DNA from: Harmothoe impar
Taxonomy: Eukaryota; Annelida; Polychaeta; Phyllodocida; Polynoidae
Reading direction: 5' to 3'
Length of the DNA stretch: 64,000 bases
Assembly: GCA_947462335.1 (NCBI GenBank)
Contig: OX381719.1
Coordinates: 65,016,808-65,080,807, forward strand
Below are positions 24,168-34,898 of this stretch, piece by piece. The position numbers and the translations under genes were made by a program. Under the pieces are notes generated by a model that was not told the DNA's origin, did no database searches, and saw only the letters and a program-made list of their open reading frames with translations. Numbering within the stretch: position 1 is the first letter of the stretch; every line of letters starts with the position of its first letter.

Positions 24168-26400
24168 AAAACTCTTGGAGGCCCTCTGCTGTAATCTACG
24201 CAATTTAGAATTAACAATCTGACTGCACTATGTTTATATGAGTGAAAACGCATCCAAGTCACTTTCTCAGTCGTGTGCAACCTTAAATTCCGAGGCCCTT
24301 TCCTATTTGGGTTTCTAAGTAATGCTGGAAATTGGCTGATGGGTCTTCTAGGAAACCAGGACGAAGTGGGAGGAAAGTGCATTACTCTGTTTACAGCAAG
24401 TGTAAGGCTGAAGAGAATAGCAGGTGGACCAGTGGTTACAATGGGTGTGCAGCTCAGAAAGAAATTTGGATTCAGACCCTTTTACAGTCTTTCCTTGACC
24501 TATCTTTGAGTAGGAGAGCTGCAAATTAGAAAATTCAAATGGTTTAGAAACATGGATACTATCTGTACTTTAAAAAGTCTATTGGGGGTACACCACTGGT
24601 GATGTATCATCTATTTTTACAAAACTTGCTGTGGATTTATGCATAGACACAAGTATAATGTGAAATATATCTGGGGCTATGTTCAAAAGTGGTTTGATCA
24701 TCTCCAGCTAATAATCTCCAAGGCTTATAATATTCTTCCATCATTTATTCTCTCATTCAATGTAATTAGGGCACAAATGATAATAATCGCAGACTCTGCT
24801 TCAAGCAAGTAAGTGGTAAATTAACTTCAGGAACAAAGATCTCTCATCAGGCTCTTTCTGGCATAGCTACCAATTAGGAGTCATAGTTTATTCATAACTT
24901 GTAATGACTCTGGTTGCCAGGAGTTGTAAAACTAGGAAAAAAAGGGGGGGGGGTCAGTGGAGTCAATTTGAGGGGCAGGAACCAGCAGTGTAATCATGGA
25001 ATATCAAATCCTGTCTTAGATAAGTAAGTGCGCAGTGAACAGACTTCACAATCTAAATAATCTGAACCCACATCCATGAAACCCTGATAAGGCATCTCTC
25101 ATAATCAGCATTTAATAAACAAATCACAGCAATCAGGATCTCATTTGCTGATTACTAATTGACCAATAACAACCCTTACACAAATGTGTAATCTGGGGAG
25201 TGACCACCTTATGTTTGATGCATGATTCATGAAACCCTTATGATACTCTTCATTTTCTGGAAAACTGACAACTTCATTGCATATTTTGCCATGTTTCTCA
25301 TCAGTTTTATCACTGTTATCCTGACATTTCCCTGTTGCATGATAAGCTGGGATAAGATAGTGAAGGCAGTCAATTACAAGTTTGGGAACCTGTTTTGTCA
25401 GGTTTCAGCAATATCTAATAAATAAATACAGCAAAAGCTACACATTCCCATCAATCACTAACTGCGTCAACCAGATGCTACTATAGTTCAGGATGTCTAA
25501 CTCTGCTGCTGGTGAAGGTTTGCCAAAGTCTAAATTGCATTCTATTGAGTGGTAATGCCTTGAGAGAAATTCGTATTTGGCATGCCCCCTTCTCTAAGCT
25601 TTAAGCCTTCTATTCTCACTGGAATAGTTAATCGATCATTAATGAGACCAAAGTATAAAATATGTTGTTACACTGTAGCCTGAAGGTCTTTAGAGACCCA
25701 TTAAGGCTAGTTCTATGAACTCCATAATTTTTTATAATTCTATGGAGAAATACTAATTAAACATTTAAAGGGGTTAATCAGAGATGAATTATTTCTCTGT
25801 GCTAAAGGCACTTTTACCTTTAAAAATATTGTATACTGCTACTCGTTGGTTCAAGCATTAGAGTTTCCTCCACCAATTTTTGTGTTAAGCCGTCATAACT
25901 ATAAGGCCATTCAATACTAAAATACATGATGGCATGCCTGTATCAAATTTAATAGAAATTTATTAGGTACAGCAAAAGTAACATATAGCATCACTGGGAA
26001 TGGAGACAGCCTCTGGAAGCAGGCAGAACGTGTGTATTCATTTCATTCTGAGGAGGACTGATAGAATACAACATTATAAAGTACAGACCCAAAGTATATC
26101 AGTATGTGGCCTCGTCTGATTAAACCCTTTGACAAATGACCTTTCCTTCTATATGTTCAGACTTAGAATGGCAGTCAGCAGGAGGGTCATCAGTGTGGGT
26201 GGTGCAATGAATGGGGGAAGGTAAGGGCTGTCCATGAGAGCACTAGTTGGTATGTTCGGGGGCTGCCACTACACAACTTATCTAGAAGTTCACTCTGTTG
26301 ACCCAGCTATACTGGGAATCATGCATTAGGTAGCTGATGCTTCTCCTGTGTTAGTGTCAAGATCGGTAACATCTAACAGGAGAGTAAGGCAATTTAAATG
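24168..26400 (+). repeat. Duplicated segment Q2
   Basis: Begins abruptly inside Q (at CTCTTGGAGGCCCTCTG, right after the end of R1) and follows Q1 until GGCAATTTAAATGCC. There it jumps to P2, so this copy of the unit has lost R. It also carries an unoccupied Polinton site (GACCCAAAGTATATCAG near 26,085). Confidence 0.85.
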
Positions 26401-26744
26401 CCTTATGTGTGGTATAAGGTTGTCTGTACTACCCATGTACATTTATGACTAAACAGAGAGGAGAAGAGGGAGTAGTAAGCAACTAGTAGGGGAGAAGACA
26501 GACATAGGGAAAGTTAGGAAGAAGAATGAGGCAAAGAAAAGAGAGAGAATGAAACAGGAATAGCAAAACACAAGTGGAGATGCAGCAGAGGTGATGCCCT
26601 TTGAATCCGGCAGTTAGATCTCAGAAACTAATGAGGAAAAGCATCTGCACAGTATAGTTTGACTAAGATTCAAAATACACCCAGTTTAAACTATACAAAA
26701 TTAAATTAAAATTGGAAGCCTCCCTGGAAAAAAAGTGAGCCCAT

Positions 26745-27161
26745 CAAACTACTGCCCACTCTGACAACAAACTACTGCCCACTCTGACCACAAAGTACTG
26801 CCGACTCTACAGCAATCTACTGCCGACTCTGACAGCAAGCTACTGCCGACTCTGACAGCAAACTACTGCCGACTCTGACAGCAAACTACTGCCGACTCTG
26901 ACAGCAAACTTCTGCCGACTCTGACAGCAAACTATTGCCGACTCTGACAGCAAACTACTGCTGACTCTGACAGCAAACTACTGCCGACTCTGACAGCAAA
27001 CTACTGCCGACTCTGACAGCAAACTACTGCCGACTCTGACAGCAATCTACTGCCGACTCTGACAGCAAACTACTGCCGACTCTGACAGCAAACTACTGCC
27101 GACTCTGACCTCAAAGTACTGCCGACTCTGACAGCAAACTGCTGCCGACTCTGACCACAAA
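26745..27161 (+). repeat. 23-bp minisatellite, about 18 copies
   Basis: The unit TGCCGACTCTGACAGCAAAC plus TAC repeats with few changes. Edge copies differ more (CCCACTCTGACAAC, GACCACAAA), the usual pattern of an array homogenised from its centre. Confidence 0.92.
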
Positions 27162-27215
27162 CACAAATCAAAACAACATGGACTGCATGACATCACTGCT
27201 AGGTGATGTAGTAAC

Positions 27216-27295
27216 GTTGCTAGGTAACGTAGCGACGTTGCTTGGTGACGTAGCGGCGTCGCTAAGACTGTGACGTCACTACTGCTATGACGTCA
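27216..27295. promoter_or_regulatory. X-box-like palindrome and two CREs
   Basis: GTTGCTAGGTAAC (27,216-27,228) fits the RFX X-box pattern. TGACGTCA, the CREB/ATF site, occurs exactly at 27,271-27,278 and 27,288-27,295. Related GTTGCTTGGTGAC and GTAACGTT phrases lie between. The cluster belongs to the inserted element and is absent from P1. Confidence 0.5.
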
Positions 27296-27626
27296 CTAAC
27301 ATTGCACTCTCCATGCAGAGGCTTAGTCGAGTTAAATAGAAAACGTACTGATGTATTTTAATGTGCTAGGAGAATGTGAAAATAAACACAATGTCGGCCA
27401 TTTTGTCCCCTCTCAAAGGTTTTACAGCATTGTGTAGACATCTGTCGTGACGAATGATGACAGACATAATTTCTTTGCAATCCATCTTCAGGTGAGTGAT
27501 AGATCTCCATAATGAGAGATAATCTATCACATATTTCAAAACTAATTTCAATGAATTTCCTAGAAAATGGCCATTGAATCTGCCATTTGAATGCTGCAAA
27601 TCCCCCATCAATTTCGACCACTGCAT

Positions 27627-27696
27627 AAAGTGCTTGGCAGAGCTTAGCCTGAAGCCACTTCGTGGCTTCAGGCTAGGCTCTGCCTAGGCTCACTTT
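27627..27696. repeat. 32-35-bp hairpin with 3-nt loop at element end
   Basis: Arm 27,627-27,658 pairs with 27,662-27,696 through CCTGAAGCCAC/GTGGCTTCAGG, with two small bulges or mismatches towards the base. Its position at the right edge of the insertion suggests it is a structural end of the element. Confidence 0.75.
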
Positions 27697-29293
27697 AAAA
27701 AATTAATACAAAGCCATTGCTGGATCTTTCAAAACAGGGTTGGCATATCATCTCCAGTATATTCTTGGTTACTATTATTGATGTAAAAATAATGACATAC
27801 AAATAATAAATATACATATGAGAATAAATCCTAAGAACACTCACCAGCCATTTTGTTTTCCTTATTTATCTTTTTCCTCTACTGACCAGCCTGTCCAGCC
27901 TATTCAGCCTATGGAGCACACATTGCTATATCTTTGTTCAGTACATAGACAGTCAGACACCAGAATTAATTGATCAAAATCTAAAAAAAATTAGATTTTC
28001 CCCAAGATGCTCAAAATGGCAAGAAAAAAGTTTGAAATTGTGATACGTCGATTTTCACCAAAAATGGAAACCACAGCTCAGTATTCCAAACCACACCCAT
28101 AGTACACAGGTATGAAACCCTTATTAGGCAGCTCTTACAATAAGCATTCATGGAACAAATTACAGTTAGTGAGTAAGAGTTGTGCGAGATGCATGATGAA
28201 GCATTTAAAGGGAAAATAGGGGGTTTAGGTAGAGGCCAATAATAGCAATCACTTCGTCTTGTTTAGTATACGTAGTGCCATATTCACCTTGTGTGGATGT
28301 CATTAGGCTACTAATGAGCATGTAGCAGACAGGATACCATTGGACGTTTGATGAGGAGAGTGTTAAGCATCAACAGCCGCTGACCTCATCTGCTCATTAC
28401 TGATTCACCAGTTACAACTTTCCTGATAAGGATGTGTAATCTGGTGTGCGATACAATCCTTACAGAGATGCCTCATGATTTCATGTTGAATACATGATTC
28501 ATGGTATTCATGTGAAACTATCTTTTTCCTAGAAATCAGACAATTACAATGTAGCTATGGATATCAGTCATAGTTTTGATTTTAAATTAGGCTACTTTCC
28601 TCATCCGTTTAATTGTTGTCATGCTATCACATGATGAGCAGCAATTTCTAATTGTACAATAATGTAAAGAGTCTTTTACAAATTCCGTTTTTGAAATCCA
28701 AATATTTCTAGTTTATAAACCTCTTCATATGAACCTTTAAGAATGTTCCCACTTTACTTCACCTTTGTTACTAACTGTATCAAAGTCATCCCATTAAGAA
28801 AGGTATAAGCAGGAATCACTCCATGCTTAAGCCTGCGACAACGGAGGGGAAGGGCGGAACATGACCCACCCCCATTTGATTTTTTAGCATTTGTCCTAAA
28901 AGGGTTCAATACATTTTCCTCCTGAAATATATTTGTTTATTTCACAGAGCCATCGATGCTTTGATTTAAGATGTATTTTCTAATGTAAAAGGGAAAGCAT
29001 GATGTTTAAAACAATCATCAAAATGGGACTGTCTTTTGAAAAGGGGACCACAGCAGCATGCGGTTGTGTCACACATTTCAAAAGAAACTTTCACCAAAGA
29101 CAATGTGGGTGTCCCTTGATGTGCAATCTCAGCATTCCACCTTAATTGTTTCTAATTGGTTGGATGTATCTTCGCATACTTTTAGTTGGCTAGTACCTAC
29201 TTTCAGGTCTTGTATCATGTAATTGCTAACAGTAAAAATGTTATGGAGAAATTATTTTTACCTTTCATGCTTTAATTGCCCAGGAAGAAGAAT

Positions 29294-29529
29294 CCTCAGT
29301 ACACCAGGTTATGGCATGAAAAGAAAGGGTATTTTTTTTTCGGGTAGAAATTTGGCAACATGGCTAATTCTGACCCAAAAAATGTGTAGATTAAGAATTT
29401 TCATGTTGCCAGCTTTTCAATTTACCCCTTGGGGGCGTAACCGACCAAAATCCAAGATGGCCACCGAATAATCCAAAAACTCATCTCCCATAGCGGTAAT
29501 ATTGCCCTGAGAAGAAGTTAAACCATACC
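29294..29529. mobile_element. Left flank of 146-bp array element
   Basis: Foreign relative to P1. Contains ATCCAAGATGGCC (29,449-29,461), which matches the YY1-type core and is echoed twice (ATCCAAGATGGCGGC) at the corresponding edge of the second array near 45,420-45,455. Confidence 0.5.
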
Positions 29530-30345
29530 TATCTCCCCTAAATGAGGGTCTAGAAATCCAGTGGTGTTATTGGTTAGTTGCTAGGTTGAGCGGTTGCTTA
29601 GCAACAGCCATTCCAAATGTTTATTTGCTTAGTTACATAGGTTTCCTGGCTACCCAGGTCAATTCTTTTCATACCTACCCCCCTATATCCCAAGCTAGGA
29701 ATCCATTGGTGTTATTGGTTGGTTGCTAGGTTGAGTGGTTGCTTAGCAACAGCCATTCCAAATGTTTATTTGCTTAGTTACATGGGTTCCCAGGGTACCC
29801 AGGTCAATTCTTTTGATACCTACCCCCCCTATATCCCCACCTGGGAATCCATTAGTGTTATTGGTCGGTTGCTAGGTTGAGTGGTTGCTTAGCAACAGCC
29901 ATTACAAATGCTTATTTCCTTAGCAACATAGGTTTTCTGGGTAACCAGGTCAATTCTAATGATGCTTACCCACCCTAAATCCCAACCTGGCAATCCACTG
30001 GTGTTATTGGCTTGTTGCTAGGTTGAGTGGTTGCTTAGCAACAGCCATTCCAAATGTTTATTTGCTTAGTTACATAGGTTCCCTGGGTACCCGGGTCAAT
30101 TCTTTTGATACCTACCCCCCCTAAATCCCAACCTGGGATTCCATTGGTGTTATTGGTTGATTGCTAGGTTGACTGGTTGCTTAGCAACAACCATTCCAAA
30201 TGTTTATTTTCTTAGCAACATAGGTTTCCTGGGTACCCATGTCAATTCTAATGATACCAACCCCCCCCCCCCCAATCCCAACCTGGGAATCCACTAGTGT
30301 TATTTGCTTGTTGCTAGGTTCAGGGGTTGCCTAGTAACAGTTATT
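29530..30345 (-). repeat. 146-bp tandem array A, 5.5 copies
   Basis: The palindrome GTTGCTTAGCAAC recurs at 29,593, 29,738, 29,884, 30,030 and 30,176 (periods 145-146), with a degenerate copy at 30,326. Read on the minus strand, the unit follows the same order of blocks as array B at 44.6 kb: X-box, AACCAATA, TAGGGGGGTAGGTATGA, AAATAAACA. The two arrays are one repeat family in opposite orientations. Confidence 0.88.
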
Positions 30346-31670
30346 CCTAATGATTGTTTCAATTTTGATAATGCCTTGCCTCACTAAATTCACCACTGAC
30401 ATTTTAACAGTGTCATTCACTTGTTTCTCAGACATATGGTTGCTCAGCAGTCCTCATAATGCAATAAATAATATGTTATAGATTGAACAACTCATCACTA
30501 AAATATCTGCTAATTGAGTAGGGGAGAGGTGATCTGCCAATTCTGATGGTGGTAGGGGAGGGAGAGCAGAGAGACACATATATAATAATGATTGCAATTC
30601 AAAAATGACCGTTAATTTGTGTTTATAAGCCTACCTTGCATATAAACCGCACCCTGGCTTTTACCCAGGGGGCCAAGAGCCCATATTGGGGGTTTAGGGC
30701 TCATCACAGTGCATGTAGATTTACTGTTTGCTGATCTTGTATCAGCGTTTGAAGTGTCTCCCTTCTCAGGTGACATGCCGTTGTTGGGTATCCGCAATAA
30801 ACATGTCTCTCCACATTAATTATGAGTGAAGACCCATCGAGTCGTTTTCTCATTATATATCCAACCTTGCATATATCCAAAGTCCTTCTTTACTACGACT
30901 TCTAAGTAATGCTGGAAAAGGGCTGATGGGTTTTCTAGAAAAACAGGACTGTATTGGAGGGAAGTGCCTTAGTCTATTATAGTTAGTGTGAGGATGTAGA
31001 ACATTCAATGTAGACCAGTGATTACAATGGGTGTGCCGTTCACATGGTAAAACAGAATGAGACACCTTTTCCGGTTTGTCCTTGACCTTGAGGCTCATCT
31101 CTGGATTATAATGGGGGTACACCATTGTATACAAATCCTGTAATTTACAGAATAAGATGTAGCATTACTCATAGACATTGGTTCTACCAATGTATGTGAA
31201 ACCCTCAAATATACCTGGGGCAGAATTTAAAAAAGCTTTGATCAGAAAGCTAAGCATCACCAAGACTGATCTTCTTCTTCCATCATTGATTTTCTGTCTT
31301 TGTTCAGCCAAAGTAATTTAGACAATCAGGCTGCATTGTTAACTGTACGCAAACTTTAAATGACTTTTCATTATAAATATTACTATGGACTCAAACTAAT
31401 TATGTCACCAATGGTTCAACAAGAATGTTCTTTGGACTAAAGGCAAGATTGGAGCTCCTTCACACAGGTCTCCTGCAAAGCGTTAATCAGGCATTGGATT
31501 TTTGATGTGAGCGCTGGACAGGGAAGCGATCACCAGAGGTTAACTTCTATAGGCATATTAGTGACAAGGCAGGGGACACAGAACTATGTGTCAGGAATTC
31601 TGCAGAGGAGGATCTGTGCCTGTAGACAAACAGTTTGGTATAGTAAGGTGCATTACAGACAAATTGCTTC
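30346..31670. other. Noncoding DNA including a diverged Q-like stretch
   Basis: About 30,880-31,130 resembles Q near 19,015-19,250 (TTCTAAGTAATGCTGGAAA, GGGCTGATGGG, CTAG(G/A)AAA(C/A)CAGGAC). No gene recognised. Confidence 0.5.
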
Positions 31671-33717
31671 ATACTTGTGGTATCTAGTAGCCTAAATGTT
31701 TGTCATGCGACAACACACAATCTTTTATTTCCATTAACCAATAAATTTTAGTCATAATTATTCAGTAATGCAATTAAATAGACACTGTATTGGTAAGAAT
31801 CGTAAACATAGAAATTCAGAACCAATGCTTCTGATTCTTAGTTTAATAATGGCCAATTCATATGCCATTTTTTTTAGCATTGAGGCTCCAATTCCAATTA
31901 GGAATGCTCTTGGAGGCCCTCTGCTGTATTCTACGCAATTGAGAATTAACAATCTGACTGCACTATGTTTATGTCTCTTCTATGTCATATGAGTGAAAAC
32001 GCATCCAAGTCACTTTCTTAGTTGTGTGCAACCTTAAATACCGAAGCCCTTTTCTATTTTAGTTTCTAAGTAATGCTGGAAATGGGCTGATGGGTCTTAG
32101 AGGAAACCAGGACGAAGTGGGAGGGAAGTGCATTACTCTGTTTACAGCAAGTGTGAGGCTGAAGAGAATAGTAGGTGGACCAGTGGTAACAATGGGTGAG
32201 CAGCTCAGATAGAAATATGGATTCAGACCCTTTTACAGTCTTTCCTTGACCTATCTTTGAGTAGAAGAGCTGCAAATTAGAAAACTCAAATGGTTTAGAA
32301 ACATGGATACTATCTGTATCTAAAAAGTCTAGTGGGGGTACACCACTGGTGATGTATCATATATTTTACAAAACTCTTCCATCATATATTCTCTCATTCA
32401 AAGTAATTAGGACACAGATGATAATGATCGCAGACTCTGCTTCAAGCAATTAAGTGGTAAATTAACTTTAGGAACAAAGATCTCTCCTCAGGCTCTTTCT
32501 GGCATAGCTATTAATTAGGAGTCACAGTTTATTCATAACTCGTAATAATTCTGGTTGCCAGGAGTTGTAAAACTAGGAAAAAAGGGGGGGGGGGTGTCAG
32601 TGGAGTCAATTTGAGGGGCAGGAACCAGCAGTGTAATCATGGAATATCAAATCCTGTCTCAGATAAGTAAGTGCTCAGTGAACAGACTTCACAATCTAAA
32701 TAATCTGAACCCACATGAAACCCTGATAAGGCAGCTCTCATAATCAGCACTTATCAAACGAATCACAGCAATCAGGATCTCATTTGCTGATTACTAATTG
32801 ACCAATAACAACCCTTACACAAATGTGTAATCTGGGGGGTGACCACCTTATGTATGATGCATGATCATAGAACCCATATGATACTTTTCATTTCCTAGAA
32901 AACAGAAAACTACAAACATATTTTGTCACTTTCCTCATCAGTTTTATCACTGTTATCCTGACATTTCCCTGATGCATGATAAGCTGGGATAAGTAAAGGC
33001 AGTCAATTACAAGTTTGAAAGCCTGTTTTGTCAGGTTTCAGCAATATTGTTTTTGTTGGACGTGTGGTTCAAAAAATCTAAATGTTTCCATCAATCACTA
33101 ACAGTGTCATCCAGAAACTATTACAGTTTAGGGTATCTGACTCTGCTGCTGGTGAAGATTTGGCAAAGTCTAAATTGCATACTATTGAGTGGCAATGACA
33201 AATTCCTACTTGGGATGCCCCTTTCTCTAAGCTCTAAGCCTACTATTCTCACTGGAATAGTTAACCAATCATTAATGAGACCATAGTATAGAATATGTTG
33301 TTACACTGTAGCCTGAAGAGACCCATTAAGGCTGGTTCTTTGAACTCCATAATTTTTTTGTAATTCTACGGAGAAATACTAATTAAACATTTAAAGGGGT
33401 TAATCAGAGATGGATTATTTCTCTGTGCTAAAGGCACTTTTACCTTTGAAAATATTGTATACTGCTAATCGTTGGTTCAAGCATTAAAGTTTCCTCCACC
33501 AATTTTTGTGTTAAGACATCACAACTATAAGGCCATTCAATACTAAAATACATGATGGCATGCCTGTATCAAATTAAATAGAAATTTATTAGGAACAGCA
33601 AAAGTAACATATAGCATCACTGGGAATGGAGACAGCCTCTGGAAGCAGGCAGAAAGTATGTATTCATTTCATTCTGAGGAGGACTGATAGAACACAACAT
33701 TATAAAGTACAGACCCA
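31671..33717 (+). repeat. Duplicated segment Q3, left part
   Basis: Same order as Q1, with a ~100-bp deletion near 32,370 and another near 33,000-33,060. It is split by the Polinton after GACCCA (33,712-33,717) and resumes at 44,019. Confidence 0.85.
33712..33717. other. Target-site duplication, left (GACCCA)
   Basis: Six bases repeated at 44,019-44,024. The single-copy version is seen in unoccupied paralogues in Q1 and Q2, which proves insertion rather than deletion. Confidence 0.9.
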
Positions 33718-34157
33718 AGTAGTATAGTATGTATCGGAACGGGACTATAGTTAACTACTGTTTATTACTCAATCGACATGCAGCCAATCAGAGGCCTCCA
33801 TTTGGTCACGTGACCCGTTGCCATGGTAACGTGACCTACTTAGGGCTCTCAGCCAATCAGAAGCCAGCATTCTGGGTGACCTACTGACCTACTTAGAAGC
33901 TCTCAGCCAATCAGAGGCCGGCATTCTGGTAACCATGGTAATGTGACCTACTTACATCACGTGACCTACTTAGGCTCAGCCAATCAGAAGCCGGCATTCT
34001 GGTAACTAGGGTAACGTGACCTACTTAGGGTTTGTTTGTAAACAACACCACGTGGCTCTCTTGTTTGTAAACAACACCACGTGACACGTGACTGTTTGTA
34101 AACAAACAAACAAAAAAAAGTTATGTAACTTATATATAGAAATAAAAACACAACAAG
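33718..34157 (+). repeat. Polinton left TIR (440 bp)
   Basis: Reverse complement of 43,598-44,018, with about seven differences and a few indels. Inside are four inverted-CCAAT units (AGCCAATCAGA), several CACGTG cores, an X-box-like GTTGCCATGGTAAC (33,817-33,830), GTGACCTACTTAG repeats, and GTAAACAACACCACGTG repeated next to the inner end, which carries TTATATATAG. Confidence 0.95.
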
Positions 34158-34177
34158 ATAATTTCTTTTCTTTTCAT

Positions 34178-34190
34178 TTTATTCTTTATT
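34178..34190 (-). terminator. Two AATAAA polyadenylation signals, minus strand
   Basis: Plus-strand TTTATT at 34,178-34,183 and 34,185-34,190, about 30-40 bp past the last minus-strand stop (34,220). They would end the leftward capsid/protease transcripts just before the TIR. Confidence 0.6.
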
Positions 34191-34219
34191 TTCATTTCAA
34201 TCAGAAAAAACACACAAGT

Positions 34220-34519
34220 TTATGCTTTTTTAGCTTGCTTCTTCGATTTGCAGCAACTCAACAGGCCGCAAAGTCTCACGCCGCCGTCACTCGCACCACC
34301 ACACCCCGGACGACTTCTCTCCAATAGACATTGCACGACTTTGGATAAATCCAACACCATTTCGGCAAGGCAGAGAATCTTTGCCTCCATGAAACGGCCG
34401 CCATCGCAACAACCCGTCACAACAGCATCATCGATAGCTTCTGACTCACGGCCCGGTCGCTCAGCTTTGGGATTTTGCTCATGCGCATGACGCACTTCTT
34501 GGGGTTTCTTGTTCGACAT
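34220..34519 (-). CDS. Small ORF downstream of protease, unknown
   Basis: A 99-residue frame with its own ATG, overlapping the protease 3' end by about 100 bp in another frame. It starts basic and charged, has a Leu-rich middle (EAKILCLAEMVLDLSKVVQCLLE, likely helical, residues ~45-67) and ends with Cys pairs and lysines (CGLLSCCKSKKQAKKA). It is the last frame before the polyadenylation signals. I do not recognise it. The overlap and small size mean it may be a chance frame, although an uninterrupted stop-to-polyA fit supports a real gene. Confidence 0.4.
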   Translation of the reverse strand: MSNKKPQEVRHAHEQNPKAERPGRESEAIDDAVVTGCCDGGRFMEAKILCLAEMVLDLSKVVQCLLERSRPGCGGASDGGVRLCGLLSCCKSKKQAKKA

Positions 34520-34869
34520 GCTTCAATTAGGAAATGAACGCAATGAGGTCCACAGGTGTCAGCAGAAGTGTCTTGTAGTTGAATGCGGTTTCTTTGCCAC
34601 TTGAACGAAGCAGAGCGTTCCACGAAAGACAAGAACTCCGCACTCAGCGGCGGTAAGCCGAAGGAATCAAAGTAGTACACTTCACCCGTGCTCGACACGT
34701 AAAACGCCACCCAATGCTGACCTGGTAAATGTTGCGGATCTGTGTTGCTCACGAAACAAGTGTCTTTGATAGGGTGCTTCGGAATAGTGTCACAAGAGAA
34801 AACGCCCAGGAAACGATGTTTTGTGTGAACGTTTTCCTTCAACACTCTGCTTATTTCAAGCGTGTTCAT
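34417..34869 (-). CDS. Adenain-like cysteine protease (Polinton PRO)
   Basis: A 150-residue C5-family (adenovirus/Ulp1-fold) protease that in related viruses cleaves capsid precursors during virion maturation. The catalytic pattern is visible: His52 in PGQHWVAFY, Asp68 in YYFDSFG, Gln99 in QLQDTS and Cys106 in the DTCGPHC motif. The Gln-Cys spacing of 7 matches adenain. I chose the ATG at 34,869 (MNTLEISRVL) because family members begin at this motif; the frame is open upstream but runs inside the capsid gene. The start lies 29 bp after the capsid protein stop, so both may come from one leftward transcript. Complete and apparently intact. Confidence 0.9.
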   Translation of the reverse strand: MNTLEISRVLKENVHTKHRFLGVFSCDTIPKHPIKDTCFVSNTDPQHLPGQHWVAFYVSSTGEVYYFDSFGLPPLSAEFLSFVERSASFKWQRNRIQLQDTSADTCGPHCVHFLIEACRTRNPKKCVMRMSKIPKLSDRAVSQKLSMMLL

Positions 34870-34898
34870 ACGATACGCCAAGTACCGCCGTCTTGTCT

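Larger units (their letters stand above)
26705..27703. mobile_element. ~1-kb insertion with 23-bp minisatellite and terminal hairpin
   Basis: Absent from P1, so it is an insertion in P2. Short complementary ends (AAAGTGAGCC at the left, GGCTCACTTT at the right) flank a 23-bp minisatellite, an X-box/CRE cluster, a unique ~330-bp part and a near-perfect hairpin. No protein is encoded. Ends are approximate because the flanks are A/T-rich (TTAAA). Confidence 0.65.
26401..29293 (+). repeat. Duplicated segment P2, interrupted by an insertion
   Basis: Second copy of P, in the same orientation as P1. Its alignment breaks at about 26,705-27,703 where a foreign ~1-kb segment is present, and ends at about 29,293 where the 146-bp array element begins. 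Confidence 0.8.
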
